A stretch of 64,000 bases of DNA from Acacia acuminata. Taxonomy: Eukaryota; Streptophyta; Magnoliopsida; Fabales; Fabaceae. Of the stretch, positions 58,738 to 64,000 are shown piece by piece (within the stretch, counting starts at the first letter, position 1; each line of letters begins with the position of its first letter). The notes under the pieces are model-generated. The model ran no database searches. It saw nothing but the letters and a program-made list of their open reading frames with translations, and had not been told where the DNA came from. Where the stretch lies: contig JAFJYI010000026.1 of NCBI GenBank assembly GCA_019022655.1, positions 3,224,001-3,288,000 on the forward strand, given 5' to 3'. Both the position numbers and the translations under genes were made by a program.

Positions 58738-61700
58738 TGTAATACCCTAAAAATCACATTTAGCATAACCACTATATTTTGATAGATAAAGACTATTTAA
58801 AATAGATGAATATGTGGTCTCAAATTTTGTGATGAGTTTATCCTATTTTCTAGATAATTTTTCTTTAGGATTAAGGTAGCCAATGATTTAATTTTGTTGG
58901 GCATCATAAAATACCATAAAATATAATAAATACCATATTAAGCTATGGTTCATGAAGAATTTTAAAAAGCAAGAAAGTGTTATGAAAATACCTAAATAAA
59001 TTTAGAGAAATCAAGGATAATTAATGATCAACTAAGTCTTCATTAAAGTAAATAAGTTGCACAAGGCTCCATAATTAATCAAATGACCTTAAACACCAAT
59101 TTTTATAATTGTCAAGAGATTAAATTAATACCTAACTCATATTTAATTCATAAAAGGCCATAAAGAATTATCAAAACATTTGAAACAATTAAGGGGCAAT
59201 TACCAATAATTAATGAACAATTAAAATTACACTAATAGAATATTTAGGTAATTCTTTACAACTAATGTTAAAAGTCACCAATTAAAGATGTATTAGGATA
59301 ATTAAAAGCCAAGAACCAATAAGGGGTTAGGATTAGCATAGAATGGATTGCTAATGGTCATAAATTACCCTAAACACCAATAATGCAATAATCAAGAGGC
59401 AATTAAGCTTTTGATTAAGATGCTAATTAAATTCTAATCAAGCTTTGAAAAGTCAACAAATTGCAACTATGATCTAAAGGCCAAGATTTAACCTCATAAA
59501 GTTAATCTAAGGGCTTTAGAACCAATTTCATAAAGTGGAATCCATGTGAACCAAATATTAGCCAATGATAGATTTTCTTCTAAATATCATGAGATAAATA
59601 AAAACACAAATTAAGAATAAAAGATGGGTGAGGGGGACGAATTTTGGGGCTGAAAAAGGGGATCAAAAATTGTTTAAAAATTAACAAATCCACATGCAAT
59701 ATGAGTCATGAGCCAACAAGTAATACAATGAAGACTTTGGAGGCTAATGGAAGAGGATAAGAGTCCTTTGTCATAAAGCCTCTTAAATATTGGAAGAGGA
59801 TAATGAAAGAGAAAGATGAAGAGTTGTGCATGTGTGTGTGTAGTATGAAGAGAGAGAAATAAGTCAATTCATTAGCCAATGAGAAAATTAAGCATAAAGT
59901 AATTAGATTAATTCATGGAATTAATTCTAGACATAAACAAATGAAAACCTATACAAACTAAATTGTATCTTGAAATCCCTTAACCATAACTTAAATATAA
60001 GAAGAGATTATTGACAAGCATAATTCAAGCTTAAAATTGACTATAACCAAAGTCATTTCCTCAACTTTTGAGGATTGTGTCCAATTGAGAAAATGAGAGA
60101 TTATGGTCTCTAATTAAAGCTAAAAATCTCAAGAGTTCAAAAGCAATGAGAGAATTTTAATAAGACTTCATCAAGATCCTCAAATGAATTTTGTCTAGTG
60201 AAAAACAAAGAAAATAGTTGGCTTGGGAAAAAGCTAGAACACAGGGGATATTTTGCAAAACGTTTTTGGAAGAGGATATGGTACTTTAGGATAGAAAATA
60301 GAAGAGGATCAAGGAGAGAGAGGGGGATCATATTTGAGGGTTCTAAGGGCTAGGATTTGTGCTTTTAATTTACCTAGATCCAATGGCCATAATGCAAGAT
60401 GAGGGGTTGTGAATAGTGCCATGGACTTTTACTATAAATAGGGGTTGGGGTCTTCATAATTCCTCACCAATTCACAAAGCAACATCTGAAATATAGAGAG
60501 AAAGTGAGAGTGAGAGCCCTGAAGAAAGGAGGAGAAAAGTTCTTGGTAAGTTTTCTAGCTCTAGCTTTAAGTTCTTTGAGTTTCGTTCTTAAATTCTTAG
60601 ATAGAAGTAGCTTAGATCCTAAATATGCTAGGATAATTTTATTTACATGTTTTTATAGTCATAATTGTCTTTATTTCAAAAAATTTATGGAGAAGAATTT
60701 ATGGAAAAATTTCTGGAAGAAAATAATCAAAGTAACAAAGTTCGCGAAATTTCATCGGTTTCGAATTTCTGGAGTCAGTGATGAAAAACGCCAGAATTTC
60801 ATATTGAAAATATGGTCAAAAAATTCTGAGAAAATTCATGGTTAAAATAGACATATAGGTATTTTTAAATATGTCAATAACATGTAAAAATGATTTTTGT
60901 ACAGGGAGATAAAAATCCTTAAAATTGGGCTACGAATTTCTGGAAAAATTCTGGGCAGAGGCTCAAAACTTTAAACCTGGGAGTGATCCGTGTAATCTGG
61001 GAAAAATTGATTATTTTTAATTGAAAATAGACATCCTAAGGATTCCAAGAAATTTTACGGATCCTCGTTTTGATTTTTGTAGACTTAATTATGATTTTTC
61101 AAAGTTAGACAAAATGCTGTCCAGATTTGTACCAGCGTTGTTCTACGAATTTTGAGGAAACAAAGTGGAAAATAAATGTTGCAAGGGCAAAATAGTCATT
61201 AGTGGCCAGGATATCCCTTAGGATATTATTTGTAAATTAATAAATACGATATTACCATTATAGGATACGCGTGATCACCGCCCGACCGTCAAAACACCGA
61301 CGAAGGTACGGACGCGTACTGTAACACTAACTCTGATGTTTACTGTATACCTATATGTGATAGATATGTTCATAAACTGTGACTCTATTTTTAAAAGAAT
61401 TGTTCATACACATACAGCTTTATACGGGTTATAGTCATGATACGCCGTTGAGTTTTCCTAGCGCCGAGGACACGGATGTACACCATGGCACCGGTGAATA
61501 GTGCACCGTAATAACATTCATATGCGGTGCCGTGTTGTTATTGCTTTTTATATGTGAATATAATTCGTGATGTCATGAGATAAGCTGTCATACATAACTG
61601 TACATGAACATGAGGTTAACCGTTACCGAGGTTCAATGGGCATTGAACTTCAGCTCTTACCATAGCTTCAGGATCCGGAGTAAACAGGATCAAAGACAAG

Positions 61701-61907
61701 GGTAAGCAGCAGATGTAGGAACCGACTGGAGAAAGTCCTATTGACATATACTTTACGATATCGACATTTGAAAAAAAATTGTAACACTGTTAAAAGCACA
61801 TACATTAAAGTGGATATTTATCAGTTACTTTTCAAATATTATTTACTTCCGATGCTCTACTCTGATCAAGATACTGTGAAAACGCTTTCGAAAATTGGGA
61901 TGTTACA
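58738..61907 (+). repeat. Solo LTR (3170 bp), TSD GAAGT
   Basis: TGTAATACCC at the start and GGGATGTTACA at the end. GAAGT flanks both sides exactly (58733-58737, 61908-61912). TATAAATAG at 60433-60441 and a following GA-rich leader set the + orientation. No polymerase, primer site or purine tract lies beside it. Termini of this form are common in Ty3/gypsy LTRs, but the lineage cannot be named from the LTR alone. Confidence 0.9.
60433..60441 (+). promoter_or_regulatory. TATA box of the solo LTR
   Basis: TATAAATAG, followed about 50 bp later by GAGAGAAAGTGAGAGTGAGA. The same block is found in the copy at 53149. Confidence 0.65.
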
Positions 61908-62024
61908 GAAGTAGTTTAAGAAAGGTATAGACATCTATGAAGAAAATACTCGGTCCTAAATATAAGATAAAGTTGATTTTTTTAGGGACTAAAAAAGCTA
62001 AGTAAATTACTTAATCATATTATA

Positions 62025-63127
62025 GGGTAAAGGAGCGCCCAGCGCACGAAGTTTGCGCCCAGGAGCGCCTAGCACCATTTTTTTTTAGCGCTCGGCACCA
62101 CGAAGTTACGTTTTGGGAGCGCCCAGTACCATGTTGTTAGTTGACCGTCAATTTGGATGAAACCACGACGTGGCAATGACGGACCGACACGACGTGGAAT
62201 AAAAATTTCAAAAAAAAATCAAAAAATTAGGAAAAAATTTAAAATAATAAAATAATGAGAAAATTTTTAAAAAAATTAGGAAAAAAATTCAAAAAATGAG
62301 GAAAAAATTAAAATGATTAGGAAAAAATGAAAATAATGAGGAAAGAAAATTCAAAAAATTAGGGAAAAATTAAAATAATTAGAAACAAATTCAAAAAATT
62401 AAAATAATTACAAAGAAATTAAAATACCCTCGATTGGGCCCCACCCAGCCACCCACCCTACGGCGTAATGAATGATCGGATTCTGCGGTACGCCACCCGG
62501 CGGGTCGAATTAGTTGATTTTACTTATTTTTTGAAAATGCCCTTATATAAATTTTGTACCTCAACTATCTTATTGATTTCACATAATCCCTCATTTATAT
62601 CAATAGGCATCTTTTAGGAAGAAAGCGACAAAAAATTAGAATGTTGTATTATAATTAGGACCAAAACAAACTCTCAAATGTTGTCTTATAATTGGGGATG
62701 GGAGGGAGTATATAATAAATTGTAAAGGTATTAAAAAGTGTCTTGAAATTTTGTTAGTTTCTTATTTTGGTCATTGTCATTTGCCCAAATGAGAGAGGGA
62801 GTCCATTTCAGTAGAACATAATTTTTTGCATTTTTTCTAATTATTTTAATTTTTTCCCTAATTTTTTGATAATTATTTTCATTTTTTCCTAACTTTTTGA
62901 ATTTGTTTCCTAATTTTTTTCTAATTATTTATTATTTTAAAAAAATTTCCTAATTTTTTTATTCCACGTCGGCGTGTCAATCCACGCGTCCATCCAAATT
63001 GACAGTCAACTAACGGCCGTGGTACTGGGCGCTCCCAAAATGTAACTTTGTGGTCGAGCGCTTCAAAAAAAAACTTCGTGATATTGGCGCTCCGGGAGCA
63101 AACTTCGTGGTTGGCGCTCTTTTTACC
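62025..63127. mobile_element. Long-TIR Mutator-like element (1103 bp), perfect TSD
   Basis: Arms of more than 300 bp are inverse copies: GGAGCGCCCAG, TTGGGAGCGCCCAGTACCA, GTTAGTTGAC, and then AT-rich AAAATTAGG units. TCATATTATA flanks both ends (62015-62024, 63128-63137). No transposase. The middle has Stowaway-like sequence ending in GGGATGGGAGGGAGTA at about 62710. Confidence 0.85.
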
Positions 63128-63137
63128 TCATATTATA

Positions 63138-63688
63138 TATATGTTGAGTATTCTTAAATTATAAACCAGGTATTGGATGCTATGCAGTCCGATATCAAAT
63201 CAATCCTTTAATCCAACAACACGTTCCAAGATATGTGCAGCATGCGAACTACATTAGTGCAGAAATATGTGAGATCAAATAACTTGTTATGACAAGTAAT
63301 TAATAGAGTGGAATGCTTTAGTACCGCTTTTAGGATTTGATATTGCCAGGTAAGGATCCGCCTTATTGGCATATCAAAGACAAAAATGTAATTGTCTAAT
63401 GGATTGTAGCGATTTATTGATCCAAACATATGACAGAAAACAACATGACAGGATATTTTTTTCAGAAGCTGTTAGGTGACAACACATGAAATGACAGGTA
63501 TTCTAAATAGAAGATGTAGACGCGGTGAAAAAATGAGATAGCCAGCATATATATACATAAGAATTTATTCAAAAGCTTGGCATGATCCTATATTCACCAA
63601 GTTGTGCAAGTCAAACATCTATTAAATTGGTCAAACTTAAACTACTGATGCTCAATCAATTCCAACCGAGACAGTTGTGGCACACAAG
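63138..63688. other. No gene recognised
   Basis: Probably internal sequence of the gypsy element next to it, directly after its primer site on the minus strand. The frame at 63208-63429 (minus) has no motif. Confidence 0.4.
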
Positions 63689-63706
63689 TCCCCGGCAACG
63701 GCGCCA
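63689..63706 (-). other. Athila/Tat-like primer-binding site
   Basis: On the minus strand it reads TGGCGCCGTTGCCGGGGA, a sequence typical of plant Athila/Tat gypsy elements next to the 5' LTR. Confidence 0.75.
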
Positions 63707-63712
63707 AAAACT

Positions 63713-64000
63713 TGATAGGGCAAAACTTTAAGCCTATAACTCCGCAAGTATACGGGCCGTATCAAGTAATAAAGAGTGAGTAAGATATCGTTCCCACGAG
63801 GACTTGGTATCACAAACTTCGGTTAAGCATTAATTTTACACTTTCTTTTAAGTTGAGCAAACCAAATTGAATTTAATTAAGAAAAAGGAATTAAACTAAA
63901 ATTAAAATAAACAAACCACCACAATAATCAAATGAGCAACCCAGAGTTACTAATCCCTTATTAGCTTCATAAACCTTGATTTCACTAATTTAATTAGCCT
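63713..64000 (-). repeat. Athila/Tat-like gypsy 5' LTR end, continues past window
   Basis: On the minus strand the LTR ends in CCCTATCA, followed by the primer site. It is the inverse of 8933-9238 with about one difference per ten bases in the part compared. The rest of the LTR lies beyond 64000. Confidence 0.75.

Noticed and set aside
8664..64000. The inverse LTR ends as a single giant inverted-repeat element
   Set aside because: The left copy has no primer site, and the sequence between is explained by independent elements with their own target duplications.

Overview
This window is transposon-dense nuclear DNA of a flowering plant, most likely a eudicot. The evidence is the set of plant-specific element lineages (Sirevirus-type copia, CACTA, Mutator-like, hAT, Stowaway), AT-rich spacers, GT-AG introns, and fragments of two plant gene families. 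I see no intact host gene. The two host genes are both broken: a universal stress protein (USP) gene at 14238-23390 and an ankyrin-repeat/transmembrane gene at 26945-30590.

Layout. 1-8663: the 3' part of a Sirevirus-lineage Ty1/copia element, with gag, decayed pol, a third ORF and a 3' LTR; it appears inserted in a gypsy-type LTR that resumes at 8664-9238. 9600-13657: a decayed CACTA element (CACTA-A) with a + strand TNP2 fragment. 13853-14135: an orphan CACTA end. 14238-23390: a USP gene whose first exon is split by an 8763-bp CACTA (CACTA-1, 14392-23154, TSD TAT). 23452-24110: a spacer copy repeated at 50289-50975. 26945-30590: the ankyrin gene, interrupted by a hAT-like element that itself holds a hAT MITE. 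30693-31572: a Mutator-like MITE. 31777-35286 and 36647-39360: two minus-strand solo LTRs. 40187-50165: a short non-autonomous LTR retrotransposon that carries an 8682-bp CACTA (CACTA-2, 40594-49275, TSD GTA). 51533-54863: a long-TIR Mutator-like element holding an LTR. 55097-56773: a second Sirevirus-type LTR, minus strand. 58738-61907: a solo LTR (TSD GAAGT). 62025-63127: another long-TIR element. 63713-64000: an Athila/Tat-like LTR end with primer-binding site, inverted relative to the copy at 8664-9238.

The most unusual signal is in the Sirevirus-type sequences. Palindromes with a CTCGAG core occur in pairs 20 bp apart, and the pairs recur about every 72 bp. There are 13 such pairs (26 motifs) in the LTR at 6841-7736 and four more pairs just upstream of a TATA box and the third ORF (3929-4211). 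The second LTR (56015-56645) has the same geometry but different arms around the core (ACTCGAGTAT in one, GACTCGAGTC in the other). This looks like a spaced protein-binding array conserved by geometry, and the copy before the third ORF looks like an internal promoter.

Element borders were placed by reading terminal motifs and target-site duplications (TSDs) by eye; no alignment or database search was run.
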